Shown here in pieces: positions 1-8,822 of a stretch of 64,000 bases of DNA; position 1 is the first letter of the stretch, and each line of letters starts with the position of its first letter. The stretch spans positions 124,001 to 188,000 of the forward strand of contig CABIWJ010000005.1 of assembly GCA_902362455.1 (NCBI GenBank), read 5' to 3'. The notes beneath the pieces are model-generated. The model was not told the origin of the DNA and made no database searches. It saw only the letters and a program-made list of their open reading frames with translations. Source of the DNA: Eubacteriaceae bacterium (lineage in GTDB: Bacteria; Bacillota; Clostridia; Lachnospirales; Lachnospiraceae). A program made the position numbers and the translations under genes.

Positions 1-112
1 GAATCTGACTATAGACGGTTGCAATTCTTTCGTTCTGAAGCCTCTTATTCTCTAATTGTATTCTGTTATATGAGCGAATTATCTCGTCATATTGCATATT
101 TGTAAGTGACAT
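1..112 (-). CDS. DnaC-like replicative helicase loader (N-terminal fragment, cut by window edge)
   Basis: Only the first 37 codons are inside the window. The peptide begins MSLTNMQYDEIIRSYNRIQ and continues with a charged helix, the usual amino-terminal start of the clostridial DnaC/DnaI-type AAA+ proteins that load the replicative helicase. A GGAGG site sits just before the ATG at 110-112. It lies downstream of the DnaD-like gene on the same strand, a standard pairing in Lachnospiraceae, which strengthens the call. The AAA+ core lies outside the window, so the function is inferred from the N-terminus and neighbourhood only. Confidence 0.7.
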   Translation of the reverse strand, partial: MSLTNMQYDEIIRSYNRIQLENKRLQNERIATVYSQI

Positions 113-368
113 TATATCCTCCATTGCGATGTGGTCTTAAGAAATTTAATATATCAGTATATTGTAAAGCCAGCACTTCCCTTTTATGCCAATATCAGGG
201 AAATGATGCCATACGGATTGTTACGTGCGTTGCACTCTTAACAATCCTACCCGATATTCGCATAACGTGAAGCTAGCGCTTCCCTTTTATGCTCATATCG
301 GGGCGGGTCATTAATTCTCAAAATATACTATGCAAGCATAGTATATTTTGAGAATTTTGACCCTGGCA
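113..368. repeat. Multi-hairpin intergenic element between dnaD-like and dnaC-like genes
   Basis: This 256-base gap inside an apparent operon is built from repeats. A 34-bp direct repeat occurs at 167-200 and 270-303 (both contain CTTCCCTTTTATG). A hairpin with 9-bp perfect arms lies at 215-247 and contains a smaller GTGC/GCAC hairpin. A long inverted repeat has its left arm at 305-333 and right arm at 336-363; the inner 21 bp (313-333 against 336-356) are perfect with two unpaired bases, and GGGTCA/TGACCC closes the ends. It could be a MITE-like relic or an RNA processing/termination structure. There is no clear U-tract, so simple termination is not shown. Confidence 0.75.
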
Positions 369-1661
369 TCATACGTTATTAAGTAATTCTTTCTCTAAAG
401 ATTCGTAGTTGTATGTTCTCTGGTTAAAATTATTAAATGAATTCTTAGGTCTGGCAGAAGTCTCATTATTATCGGTATGATTCTTCTTATAAGCAGCCTT
501 GTTCTTCTGGTGCTCGCCGTCTAATAGTTTGACATCACTAAGAGTACGGATACCCTTTTCTTTCCATTTGGTAAGAATGGAATCGGCATATTCGAAACTT
601 GGCTGGTGAATTGCATTCATCGTACGATTGCAGGCATCTAATACGATATCCATTGGAAAACCATAGGAATCTGTCCATTTTACAATAAGGGCTTTCTCGC
701 CTGCTCCAGGATTACGTCCGCTTATTCCGAATGCCTTAAGCACAGGATAGCATCTTGAACTATATAATTCTGTACTTGCCTTAGCTTTATCAACAGTATC
801 GATTCCTTCGTTTGCCCACGAAATAGCAGTTTTCTCTATGTAACGCATCTGCCTGTGGTTATTAGAAATAGCATATTCAAGCAGATATACAATGAGGTCT
901 GAATCAAAACCAAGTACATCATAGAAGAATAATAAAGTATTTACATCGGATGCACTAAGAGTTTTACCGAGAAGTTTCTGTGCGATATACATAAATTCGA
1001 CAACTTCGCTTTTCTCATTAAATGAGCTGATTTCGTTAGCTGTATATACTTTCTTGGAGAAATCAGGCTGTGCCATATTGAATGGTTTAAGTGTGGCAGA
1101 AGCCTTGTCTGAAGGAATGTTGTCAGGTGCCACATTGTCAGTATTTATATTGTCAGTATTTATATTATCATTATCCATATGATTAACAGGCAATTCACTA
1201 TCCATGCGATTACTAGTTAATGCACTGTTTTTATGGTTGTCAGTTAATGTATTGTTTCTATGGCTATCAGTCATTTCATTATGTATATGGGCTACTGGTT
1301 GTGACTTAGGTGCTACAAATGTCGAAATCTCAATATTTGAGCCGTCAGTAGTCGTGTAGTCGGTAATAAGTGGTTTCATCTTAATATTTGTAAGTACCTT
1401 ATTAGAATCAAATTTAAGGTCAAGAAGACCAATCTGTTCCCAGTATCTAAGGGCACGGACAACATCCTTCTCAGTATGATTAAAGATGTCTGCGATATGG
1501 CATATCGAAATATCCATATCTGGAGAAGACAAAGCTCTTAGTAAATATAAATAAATTTTCACAAACTCTCCGTTAGCATTTGGCATATACTCATCTAAAA
1601 AATAATTAGATACTATGGTTGCCATAGTCTGTGAGCTGCCTTCTAATTTAATCGTACCCAT
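369..1661 (-). CDS. DnaD-domain replication initiation protein
   Basis: This is a 430-residue DnaD/DnaB-type primosomal protein, which helps remodel origin DNA and recruit the helicase loader. The N-terminal part (about 1-100) is a winged-helix region with the family-like stretch YFLDEYMPNANGEFVKIYL. The middle (about 120-200) is a low-complexity Asn/Asp/Thr-rich linker with short repeated units such as DNINT. The C-terminal part (about 215-390) is a DnaB_2/DnaD domain ending near YADSILTKWKEKGI. I chose ATG at 1661 because the family typically starts at this point; a GTG at 1680-1682 is possible but has no ribosome site. It is followed by the dnaC-like gene and preceded by a cluster of DnaA-box-like 9-mers. 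The linker is unusually long and repetitive. Confidence 0.88.
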   Translation of the reverse strand: MGTIKLEGSSQTMATIVSNYFLDEYMPNANGEFVKIYLYLLRALSSPDMDISICHIADIFNHTEKDVVRALRYWEQIGLLDLKFDSNKVLTNIKMKPLITDYTTTDGSNIEISTFVAPKSQPVAHIHNEMTDSHRNNTLTDNHKNSALTSNRMDSELPVNHMDNDNINTDNINTDNVAPDNIPSDKASATLKPFNMAQPDFSKKVYTANEISSFNEKSEVVEFMYIAQKLLGKTLSASDVNTLLFFYDVLGFDSDLIVYLLEYAISNNHRQMRYIEKTAISWANEGIDTVDKAKASTELYSSRCYPVLKAFGISGRNPGAGEKALIVKWTDSYGFPMDIVLDACNRTMNAIHQPSFEYADSILTKWKEKGIRTLSDVKLLDGEHQKNKAAYKKNHTDNNETSARPKNSFNNFNQRTYNYESLEKELLNNV

Positions 1662-1796
1662 TTCTGTATCAATACCTTTCACACTATAAATATTTCAAAT
1701 AAACAACTTTCTTTGAGTAGTCATTATAGCACAAAAAAAGGAAAATGAACACACCTATTTTTGCTGCAACCCTTGAAAATAAAGGGATTGAAGCAA

Positions 1797-1965
1797 TGTG
1801 GATAATGTGGACAATGTGGACAAGGTATAAAAAATAATATCGAAAATTGTTACATTCCGTAAAATACAAGCAAATCAATGTGGTTTACATAATTGTCGAA
1901 AAATAAAGAAATCCACATTTTTATCATGGAGTTTTTCACAATAAAAATGTGGATAATGTGGATAA
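1797..1965 (-). promoter_or_regulatory. Cluster of DnaA-box-like 9-mers upstream of the dnaD-like gene
   Basis: On the minus strand the DnaA consensus TTATCCACA appears exactly at 1797-1805, 1948-1956 and 1957-1965. One-mismatch versions (TTGTCCACA) are at 1806-1814 and 1815-1823. They are packed head to tail as three plus two 9-mers, all in the same orientation, between murC and the dnaD-like gene. This suggests DnaA control of the primosome genes or a DnaA titration site. No AT-rich unwinding element plus dnaA/dnaN context is present, so I do not call it oriC. Confidence 0.7.
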
Positions 1966-3399
1966 CTATTTCTCAACCAGATTTTCGCCAATTAATACAA
2001 CATCTCCAGCACCCATAGTTATCAACAAATCACCGTTGATACAATTTTTTGATAAAAATTTTTCAATTTCTTCAAAAGTTGGGAAATAATATACTTCTTT
2101 ACCTAATTTTTCTATCTCTGCACGTAATGTATCAGAGCTTATTCCGAGGTCGTCTGTTTCTCTTGCAGGATATATTTTAGCTAAGACAACTTTATCAGCA
2201 AGTGTTAAAGCTTTAGCGAATTTATCCATAAGAGCTTTTGTACGTGTGTATGTATGTGGCTGGAATACACACCAGAGAGTTTTATGAGGATAATTTCTGG
2301 CTGCTGTTAATGTAGCCTCTATCTCATCAGGATGATGTGCATAATCGTCAACTACAGTTACACCGTTAAATGTTCCTTTATATTGGAAACGTCTGTCTGT
2401 ACCTGAGTAGTTGCTAAGACCTTTTACGATGAACTCAACAGGTACTTTTATAGAGGAAGCGGTTGCAAATGCAGCCAATGCATTTAAGATATTGTGTTCA
2501 CCCGGTACTTTTAAGTCTATATGTGCAATTGTTTCTGTGCCTGATAATGAGCAACAGCCCCCTTCACATTTGACTACACGCTTGACTACATCAAATGATG
2601 CACATGCAAAATCATTGTAAACAATATTTTCAGCCGAAAAATCACTGATATTTTTATCAAGACCAAATGTTATGTAACGACATTTGAGATCATTAGTAAA
2701 GTAACTTAGATTATCAATGGCACTGTTTATTATTAATGTGCCGTTTTCGTCTAATTTATCAGCAAATATCTTGAAACTGTTGCGGATATCATCAATATCT
2801 TTAAAGAAGTCAAGATGGTCCTCACGCACGTTAAGGATTACATTTACATTTGAGACAAGTGATAAAAAGCTGTTAGTATATTCGCAGGCTTCAGTAACTA
2901 AATAATCTGAATGCCCTACACGTAAATTTCCACCGATAGTTTTTAACATTCCACCCACTAATATAGTAGGGTCACATTCATATGCAAGTAATATTTCAGA
3001 TAACATAGAAGTAGTAGTAGTCTTACCATGAGTTCCTGCAACGGAAATGGCTGTTTTATATTGTGCCATTATGTGTCCTAATAAGACTGCACGCGTTACG
3101 CTTGTGATACCTTTATCTCTTGCAGCAACTAATTCAGGATTATCCTGTTTAACCGCGGCTGTGTATACAAGATAAGAGATATCATCTGTTATATTTTCAT
3201 AATTATGTCCATAATGAATAGTTGCACCAAGTGAAGTAAGACGGTCTGTTACTGCGGATTCTTTAGAATCTGAACCGGAAACAGTATATCCGTTATCTAT
3301 AAGGATTTCAGCTAATCCACTCATACTTATACCGCCAATGCCGACGAAATGAACGTGACAAGGCTTTTTCATTATATTTTCTATATCAAGATTTTTCAT
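1966..3399 (-). CDS. murC: UDP-N-acetylmuramate--L-alanine ligase
   Basis: MurC joins L-alanine to UDP-MurNAc with ATP, the first amino-acid addition in cytoplasmic peptidoglycan precursor synthesis. At 477 residues it is of usual length. Residues about 15-30 hold the Rossmann motif HFVGIGGISMSGLAEIL typical of MurC, about 120-130 the Mur-ligase P-loop VAGTHGKTTTTSML, and about 350 the VVDDYAHHPDEI motif of the C-terminal ligase domain. The ATG has a good AGAGGA site. It lies 24 bp downstream of the DUF1846 gene on the same strand, so the two are probably co-transcribed. A 5-fold DnaA-box cluster begins directly at its stop codon. Confidence 0.97.
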   Translation of the reverse strand: MKNLDIENIMKKPCHVHFVGIGGISMSGLAEILIDNGYTVSGSDSKESAVTDRLTSLGATIHYGHNYENITDDISYLVYTAAVKQDNPELVAARDKGITSVTRAVLLGHIMAQYKTAISVAGTHGKTTTTSMLSEILLAYECDPTILVGGMLKTIGGNLRVGHSDYLVTEACEYTNSFLSLVSNVNVILNVREDHLDFFKDIDDIRNSFKIFADKLDENGTLIINSAIDNLSYFTNDLKCRYITFGLDKNISDFSAENIVYNDFACASFDVVKRVVKCEGGCCSLSGTETIAHIDLKVPGEHNILNALAAFATASSIKVPVEFIVKGLSNYSGTDRRFQYKGTFNGVTVVDDYAHHPDEIEATLTAARNYPHKTLWCVFQPHTYTRTKALMDKFAKALTLADKVVLAKIYPARETDDLGISSDTLRAEIEKLGKEVYYFPTFEEIEKFLSKNCINGDLLITMGAGDVVLIGENLVEK

Positions 3400-3423
3400 A
3401 CTAATCCTCTTTTCTGATAAATA

Positions 3424-4893
3424 TTATATTTTTTTCTCAAACACAGGATCGCTTGTAAGGCGTACGCCTAACTTTTTAAATGTCTTCTTATCGACATCTG
3501 AAAGCATTACTGTTGTATGAACATCAAGTCCCTGGAGGGCTGGAAGCTGCTCCATTGCAAGTTTGGCATTGTTATCTGAAGTAGCACTCATTGCAAGAGC
3601 AATCAGAACCTCATCAGTGTGGAGTCGTGGGTTCTTACTTGACAGATAATCAACTTTCAAATGCTGGATAGGACCTATGGCTTCTGGTGAAATAATAGGT
3701 GTCTCGTGGTCGATTTCCGCAAGAGTTTTAAGCACATTTAATAATAATGCAGCAGATGGACCTAATAAATCAGAAGTCTTACCAGTAATAATTCTACCAT
3801 CGTCTAATTCCATAGCGGCTGTAGCCACACCTAATTTCTCAGATAATTCCCTTGCTGCAACAGCAACTTTCCTGTCATGTGTGCTGATGTTTGCCTGATT
3901 CATTATAAGTTCAATCTTCTGGACTTCATGTTCAGTACCATTTTCAGTAACAAGCTTATTAAGACTCTCATAATATCTTCTGATTATCTCCATTTTAGAT
4001 GCCTGACGGCATACTTCGTCATCAATAATACAGTTGCCTGCCATATTAACACCCATATCAGTAGGCGATTTGTATGGATTTTCGCCATAAATCTTTTCAA
4101 AGATTGCATTTAGAACAGGGAAAATATCCACATCACGGTTGTAGTTAACAGTTGTTTCGCCATATGCCTCTAAATGAAATGGATCAATCATATTTACATC
4201 ATCTAAGTCAGCGGTTGCTGCTTCATATGCAAGATTCACAGGATGTTTAAGAGGAATATTCCATATAGGGAATGTTTCATATTTAGCATAGCCTGCTTTG
4301 ATTCCACGTTTGTTATCATGATATAATTGTGAAAGGCATGTTGCCATCTTTCCGCTTCCTGGACCTGGTGCGGTAATAACTACCAATGGTCTTGTCGTCT
4401 CTATATAATCATTTTTACCATATCCCTCATCACTTACAATAAAAGGTATATTAGATGGATAACCTTCTATTGAATAATGAAGATATACTTTGACATTCAT
4501 TTTCTCTAGTTTAGCCTTAAATGCATCTGTTGCCTTATGACTCTCATAATGTGTAATTACAACACTTCCGACATATAATCCACGTGAAGTAAATGCATCC
4601 ATAAGACGTAAAACGTCCTCATCATAAGTTATTCCGATGTCGGCACGAACTTTGTTACGTTCGATATCAGCAGCACTTATAACGATTACTATTTCAGCCT
4701 GATCAGAAAGCTGCATTAACATTTTTAATTTGCTGTCAGGTTCAAAGCCCGGTAATACGCGGGAAGCATGGTAATCATCAAAAAGCTTGCCACCGAACTC
4801 TAAGTATAATTTGTCGCCGAACTTGCTTATTCTCTCTTTAATGTGTTCAGATTGCATTTTAAGATATTTGTCATTATCAAAACCGATTTTCAT
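3424..4893 (-). CDS. DUF1846 (UPF0371) family protein
   Basis: This 489-residue protein starts MKIGFDNDKYLKMQSEHIK and matches the conserved DUF1846 family of Firmicutes and some other bacteria, for which structures exist but no settled biochemical role. Visible hallmarks are FGGKLFDDYHASRVLPGF near the N-terminus and the glycine-rich stretch TAPGPGSGKMATCLSQLY around residues 175-190, which looks like a nucleotide-binding loop. A GGAGG site precedes the ATG. No membrane segment or signal peptide is visible, so it is cytoplasmic. It is placed upstream of murC. A possible 21-codon upstream ORF sits in its leader (4951-5016). Confidence 0.85.
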   Translation of the reverse strand: MKIGFDNDKYLKMQSEHIKERISKFGDKLYLEFGGKLFDDYHASRVLPGFEPDSKLKMLMQLSDQAEIVIVISAADIERNKVRADIGITYDEDVLRLMDAFTSRGLYVGSVVITHYESHKATDAFKAKLEKMNVKVYLHYSIEGYPSNIPFIVSDEGYGKNDYIETTRPLVVITAPGPGSGKMATCLSQLYHDNKRGIKAGYAKYETFPIWNIPLKHPVNLAYEAATADLDDVNMIDPFHLEAYGETTVNYNRDVDIFPVLNAIFEKIYGENPYKSPTDMGVNMAGNCIIDDEVCRQASKMEIIRRYYESLNKLVTENGTEHEVQKIELIMNQANISTHDRKVAVAARELSEKLGVATAAMELDDGRIITGKTSDLLGPSAALLLNVLKTLAEIDHETPIISPEAIGPIQHLKVDYLSSKNPRLHTDEVLIALAMSATSDNNAKLAMEQLPALQGLDVHTTVMLSDVDKKTFKKLGVRLTSDPVFEKKI

Positions 4894-5247
4894 TGGTTCC
4901 TCCGTTCTAAAGTTTAACTTTTCCTTACATTATGGTTTATTAGTTTTGTATTATATGATGCTACACAATATTTTAACAGTGGCAGAGTATGGAAAGATAT
5001 GCAGTGCATAATCCATAGAACCTCCTGTTATCTGTATCATTATATTATCGAACTATATATATTGTAAATAATAAGTAAGTAAAATTCAAGTCTGCTTTTC
5101 AAATAATAAAATATCTGCTATAATGAGGCAATATAAGAAGATGCAGATGGTGCAGATATTATGTGAATTACTTCGCAATTCTAAATATTTGTCCGGACAT
5201 CATTAATATATTTATATGTACAGGGAAATGTGCAGAAATGAGGAAAA
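4894..5247. promoter_or_regulatory. Divergent intergenic region between DUF1846 gene and murI
   Basis: The 354-base gap separates minus-strand DUF1846 and plus-strand murI. Besides the small upstream ORF at 4951-5016, the clearest signal is a TATAAT at 5119-5124 on the plus strand, about 124 bases before murI; the hexamer 17 bp upstream (5096-5101, TTTTCA) is a weak -35. I see no strong terminator or riboswitch in it. Confidence 0.45.
4951..5016 (-). CDS. Candidate 21-codon upstream ORF in the DUF1846 leader
   Basis: On the minus strand a perfect AGGAGG lies four bases before an ATG at 5014-5016, opening an ORF that begins MDYALHIFPY and stops at 4951. Its stop is about 57 bases ahead of the DUF1846 start. 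The ribosome site is stronger than many in the window, which is the main reason to list it. There is no comparative evidence, and no obvious run of regulatory codons. It could be a leader peptide or chance. Confidence 0.35.
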   Translation of the reverse strand: MDYALHIFPYSATVKILCSII

Positions 5248-6090
5248 ATGGAAACATCAGTTGATAATAATGAAAATTCACTAGCACCTGTCGGTGTATT
5301 TGATTCAGGTATAGGCGGTCTTACCGTTGCAAGAGAGATTATGCGACAGCTGCCAAATGAGAAAATAGTATATTTTGGTGATACTGCGAGAGTTCCATAT
5401 GGTTCGAAATCTAAAAATAACATTATTAAATATTCAAGACAGATAGTAAGATTTCTAAGAACAAAAGGTGTAAAAGCTATTGTCGTGGCATGTAATACTG
5501 CAAGTGCGATGGCATTAGATGAAATAGAGAAAGAATTAGACATTCCAATTATTGGTGTGGTTAAGCCGGGCGCAAAGGTAGCTGTTGAGAAAACAGTTAA
5601 TAAACGCATTGGAATAATTGCAACAGAGGCTACAATCAACAGTGGAATTTATACAGATACGATAAATGAACGTAATAGTGACATTACGGTTGTGACAAAG
5701 GCATGTCCGTTATTCGTTCCCTTAGTAGAAGAGGGATGGATTAAAGATCCGGTTACTTATGAAGTGGCAAGAAGATATCTTGCTGAACTTCAGGATAAAG
5801 ATATAGATACATTGGTACTTGGCTGTACGCATTACCCCCTCCTTAGAAATACGATTGGTGAGATTATGGGCGATAAGGTAACACTTGTTAATCCGGCATA
5901 TGAGACAGCGATAAGTTTAAGAACTCTTTTAGAAGAGAAGAATTTAGCAGCAGGCAACGAACACAGATATACAGGTGGAATGTATGAATTCTATGTAAGT
6001 GATACTGCGGATAAGTTTAAGAATTTTGCAAATTCAATATTGCCATTTCATATAGATAATATTACACAGATAAATATTGAAGAATATTAG
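5248..6090 (+). CDS. murI: Glutamate racemase
   Basis: MurI interconverts L- and D-glutamate, supplying D-Glu for peptidoglycan. The 280-residue protein has the family start VGVFDSGIGGLTVAREI at about residues 12-28 and two catalytic cysteines in VVACNTASAMALDE (about 88-101) and LVLGCTHYPLLRN (about 190-202). It is soluble. A GAGG site precedes the ATG. The position next to murC (divergent) makes a small cell-wall precursor cluster. A DUF1934 gene follows 37 bp downstream on the same strand and may be co-transcribed. Confidence 0.96.
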   Translation: METSVDNNENSLAPVGVFDSGIGGLTVAREIMRQLPNEKIVYFGDTARVPYGSKSKNNIIKYSRQIVRFLRTKGVKAIVVACNTASAMALDEIEKELDIPIIGVVKPGAKVAVEKTVNKRIGIIATEATINSGIYTDTINERNSDITVVTKACPLFVPLVEEGWIKDPVTYEVARRYLAELQDKDIDTLVLGCTHYPLLRNTIGEIMGDKVTLVNPAYETAISLRTLLEEKNLAAGNEHRYTGGMYEFYVSDTADKFKNFANSILPFHIDNITQINIEEY

Positions 6091-6126
6091 TACATTTTAT
6101 AAAAAATCAGAAAGGTTCGGTATAAT

Positions 6127-6549
6127 ATGGATAAAAATGTGCGTGTTATAATCAGGGGACTCCACAATACAGACAGTGATGAATCGGATATGGTTATAGA
6201 CGTTAAAGGAACTTATTATAATAAGAATGGAAAGCATTATATCTGTTATGAAGAGAAAGATGAGAACTCTAATCAAGCTAATACAAATATGCTGAAAATG
6301 AGAGATGATAATATCGAGCTTATCAAAAGAGGAAATAATGCAACACATCTGAATTTCGAAAAGGGTAAAATAAATACTACTTATTATAAGACATTTGCAG
6401 GGAATCTGTATATTGGTGTAGATACAAAATATATGCATGTAATCGAAGGCGATGGCAGGATTGAGGCAAGAATCGAGTATGCGTTAGTTATGGATGAACA
6501 GAAAGTTTCGGATTGTGTAGTAGAGATACAGGTCATAGAAAATATATAA
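6127..6549 (+). CDS. DUF1934 domain protein (YwiB-like beta-barrel)
   Basis: A 140-residue cytoplasmic protein of the DUF1934 family, small calycin-like beta-barrels of unknown ligand that are common in Firmicutes. The alternating beta-strand pattern is visible (IDVKGTYYNKNGKHYICYEE, then IEARIEYALVMDEQKVSDC near the end), and the length fits the family. An AAAGG site sits 11 bases before the ATG. It follows murI closely, so the same transcript is likely. No catalytic residues can be named. Confidence 0.75.
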   Translation: MDKNVRVIIRGLHNTDSDESDMVIDVKGTYYNKNGKHYICYEEKDENSNQANTNMLKMRDDNIELIKRGNNATHLNFEKGKINTTYYKTFAGNLYIGVDTKYMHVIEGDGRIEARIEYALVMDEQKVSDCVVEIQVIENI

Positions 6550-6609
6550 TAAAAAATAACAATTAAGAAAACATAAAAAAGTACAAGGATATAGAAAAAT
6601 TATAGAAGT

Positions 6610-6654
6610 AAAAAAGTCTTTATATATAACACTTAATGCTATATATAAAGACTT
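6610..6654 (-). terminator. Rho-independent terminator for the minus-strand membrane protein gene
   Basis: Arms 6614-6628 and 6640-6654 are a perfect 15-bp inverted repeat (AAGTCTTTATATATA and its complement) with an 11-base loop. On the minus strand the hairpin is followed by a T-tract (TTTTTTA), so it terminates the gene ending at 6678; the plus strand lacks a comparable T run. Confidence 0.8.
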
Positions 6655-6677
6655 ATGAATCTAAATTACATTTAAGA

Positions 6678-7169
6678 TTATTTAGATTTTGCATTAGCTT
6701 TTTCAGCCTTTGCCTTTTCAGCAAGTTTAGCAGCTTTCTTCTCTTCTTTAAGCTGTTTGCGTGTTTTCTTAGGTTCTGGAAGAGGTCCTCTGATACGCTT
6801 TGCAGACATAACATAGATTCCGCTTACCTGGGCTTTAACTTCCTGTTTTGGAAGTATTGAATCAAATACAGTTCCATCACACATAAGGGACATAACTTTT
6901 GGTCCGACTTTAACTTTTAGAATAGGAACTTTTGCACGACGTAGATATTTCGGCGTTTGTTCAACGACAATTTTTGGAAATCCGGCTTCGGACAGCTTCA
7001 TCTTCTTTTTATCTATTACATAAAAAGACATCATCTGTGACTGGCCTTCCATTGTCTTACGCTGTGAATCAGCTTTTTTCTCAGCTTTACGTCCGAATAT
7101 ATAAAGTACAACTAATAATACAAGTAAAACTGCTATAACTATTAATAATATTTTAATTAGTAATGGCAT
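6678..7169 (-). CDS. Small single-pass membrane protein with Lys-rich tail, function unknown
   Basis: This 163-residue protein has one N-terminal membrane helix (LLIKILLIVIAVLLVLLVVLY), then a cytoplasmic domain of about 110 residues with beta-like segments (KIVVEQTPKYLRRAKVPILK), and a charged Ala/Lys-rich C-terminal tail. I do not recognise the family with confidence. The start was set at ATG 7169, directly behind GGAGG, rather than a further upstream ATG at 7217 without a ribosome site. It has its own terminator and is transcribed away from the cardiolipin synthase gene, so it is a single-gene unit. Confidence 0.75.
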   Translation of the reverse strand: MPLLIKILLIVIAVLLVLLVVLYIFGRKAEKKADSQRKTMEGQSQMMSFYVIDKKKMKLSEAGFPKIVVEQTPKYLRRAKVPILKVKVGPKVMSLMCDGTVFDSILPKQEVKAQVSGIYVMSAKRIRGPLPEPKKTRKQLKEEKKAAKLAEKAKAEKANAKSK

Positions 7170-7302
7170 ATTTTCCTCCGTTCTATGATAAATACTATGA
7201 TTTTGGTATAAAACCAATACATAAAAAGTATTTTAACATTTATGGGAATAAAATACAATTCTTTTTTAGATATAAAATAAAAGTAAAGGAGATTACACCG
7301 AT

Positions 7303-8775
7303 ATGAGCGAAGCAATAGGCATAGCAAAGGGCATCGGGGAGTGGATATATAATAACACTTTTTATATAAATATTATTTTGGGCATAATAATTATATTCTT
7401 CCAGAGACGTGATCCGACTTCGGTGTGGGCATGGCTTCTGCTTTTATATTTCATACCTATTGTCGGTTTCTTCTTATATCTTGTAATCGGGCATGATTAC
7501 CATAAGAGTAAAATGTTTCGAATTAAAGAAGTAGAAGACGAATTAAATGGAGCAATTAAGAAACAGGAGAACCGGATATTTAATAATGAATTCAGTATTA
7601 CAGATGAAAGGGTGCGGGAATATTCGGATTTAGTATTATTTAATCTGGAGACGAGCAGCGCAATCTACAGTGAGGATAATAAAGTCAAAGTATTTACGGA
7701 TGGAAATGCCAAATTCGATGATTTAATAGAGGAGATGAAGAAAGCGACAAAGTTTATTCATATACAATATTATATTATCAGTAAAGGTGAATTATTCGAC
7801 AGAATATTCGAGGTGTTGAAGAAAAAAGTCGCACAGGGTGTAGAGGTAAGAGTTCTCTATGACAGTATGGGCGGCAGATATTTAGGAAGAAAAAATGTAA
7901 GGAAAATGAAGCAGGCGGGTATCAGAGTCGGTGAATTCTTCCCAGCATTCCTTGGAAGATTCCAGATGCGTTTTAACTACAGAAATCACAGAAAGATTGT
8001 GGTTATCGATGGCAAATGTGCATATGTTGGCGGTTTTAATGTTGGAGATGAGTATATAAGTAAGAATAAGAAATTCGGATATTGGAGAGACACACATCTT
8101 AAAATAGAGGGTGCGGCAGTTAATGATCTTCATATAAGATTTCTGCTTGACTGGAATTATACGACTAAAGAGAATCTGTTCGGCATAGAGAAATATTTCA
8201 ATAATAAGCCATTGCATTACAATAGAAATGTAGGTGTACAGATTATTTCAAGTGGTCCTGATTCAAAGAGACAGGAGATAAGAGATAATTACCTGCGATT
8301 GATTAATAAAGCAAAAGAAAGAATATATGTGCAGACACCATATTTCATACCGGACGACAGTGTGTTGCAGGCACTTAAGATTGCAGCATTGTCAGGAGTA
8401 GATGTGCGGCTTATGATACCATGTAAGCCTGACCACCCATTCGTCTATTGGGCAACATACTCATATGCGGGAGATCTTATAGATGCGGGAGTCAGATGTT
8501 ATTGTTATGAAGCGGGCTTCCTGCACGCAAAAGGAATGGTGGTAGATGGTCTGGTAAGTTGTTATGGAACAGCTAATATGGACAGACGAAGCTTTGCATT
8601 AAATTTCGAAGTAAATGCAGTTGTCTATGATCCTGATGTTTCATGGCAGTTAGAGAAGAAATTCTTAGAAGACCTGACGAAATGCAGAGAAATAACAAGA
8701 TTTAATTATAACAGAAGAACATTATGGATAAGATTTAAAGAGCAGATATCAAGGTTGTTAGCACCGCTTATGTAG
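7303..8775 (+). CDS. cls: Cardiolipin synthase (PLD superfamily)
   Basis: Cardiolipin synthase condenses two phosphatidylglycerol molecules in the membrane. At 490 residues it has the expected plan: two N-terminal membrane helices (about 15-65), then two phospholipase-D motifs, NHRKIVVIDGKCAYVGGFN near residue 228 and HAKGMVVDGLVSCYGTANMD near residue 408 (HxKx4D in both). GGAG precedes the ATG. The following deacetylase gene starts 48 bp later, so the two may share a transcript; both act at the cell envelope. Confidence 0.94.
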   Translation: MSEAIGIAKGIGEWIYNNTFYINIILGIIIIFFQRRDPTSVWAWLLLLYFIPIVGFFLYLVIGHDYHKSKMFRIKEVEDELNGAIKKQENRIFNNEFSITDERVREYSDLVLFNLETSSAIYSEDNKVKVFTDGNAKFDDLIEEMKKATKFIHIQYYIISKGELFDRIFEVLKKKVAQGVEVRVLYDSMGGRYLGRKNVRKMKQAGIRVGEFFPAFLGRFQMRFNYRNHRKIVVIDGKCAYVGGFNVGDEYISKNKKFGYWRDTHLKIEGAAVNDLHIRFLLDWNYTTKENLFGIEKYFNNKPLHYNRNVGVQIISSGPDSKRQEIRDNYLRLINKAKERIYVQTPYFIPDDSVLQALKIAALSGVDVRLMIPCKPDHPFVYWATYSYAGDLIDAGVRCYCYEAGFLHAKGMVVDGLVSCYGTANMDRRSFALNFEVNAVVYDPDVSWQLEKKFLEDLTKCREITRFNYNRRTLWIRFKEQISRLLAPLM

Positions 8776-8822
8776 TTTTTGGCATTATAAAACATTTACA
8801 GGTGCAGAAAGGAACGAATGAA

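Noticed and set aside
1684..1878. 64-codon minus-strand frame with hydrophobic product
   Set aside because: No ribosome site, low-complexity His/Ile composition, and it overlaps the DnaA-box cluster.
1797..1965. Chromosomal origin oriC
   Set aside because: DnaA boxes are present but no dnaA/dnaN, no AT-rich unwinding stretch next to them, and the neighbours are murC and dnaD.
5181..5639. Long minus-strand frame opposite murI
   Set aside because: Shadow of murI; no ribosome site and no recognisable domain.
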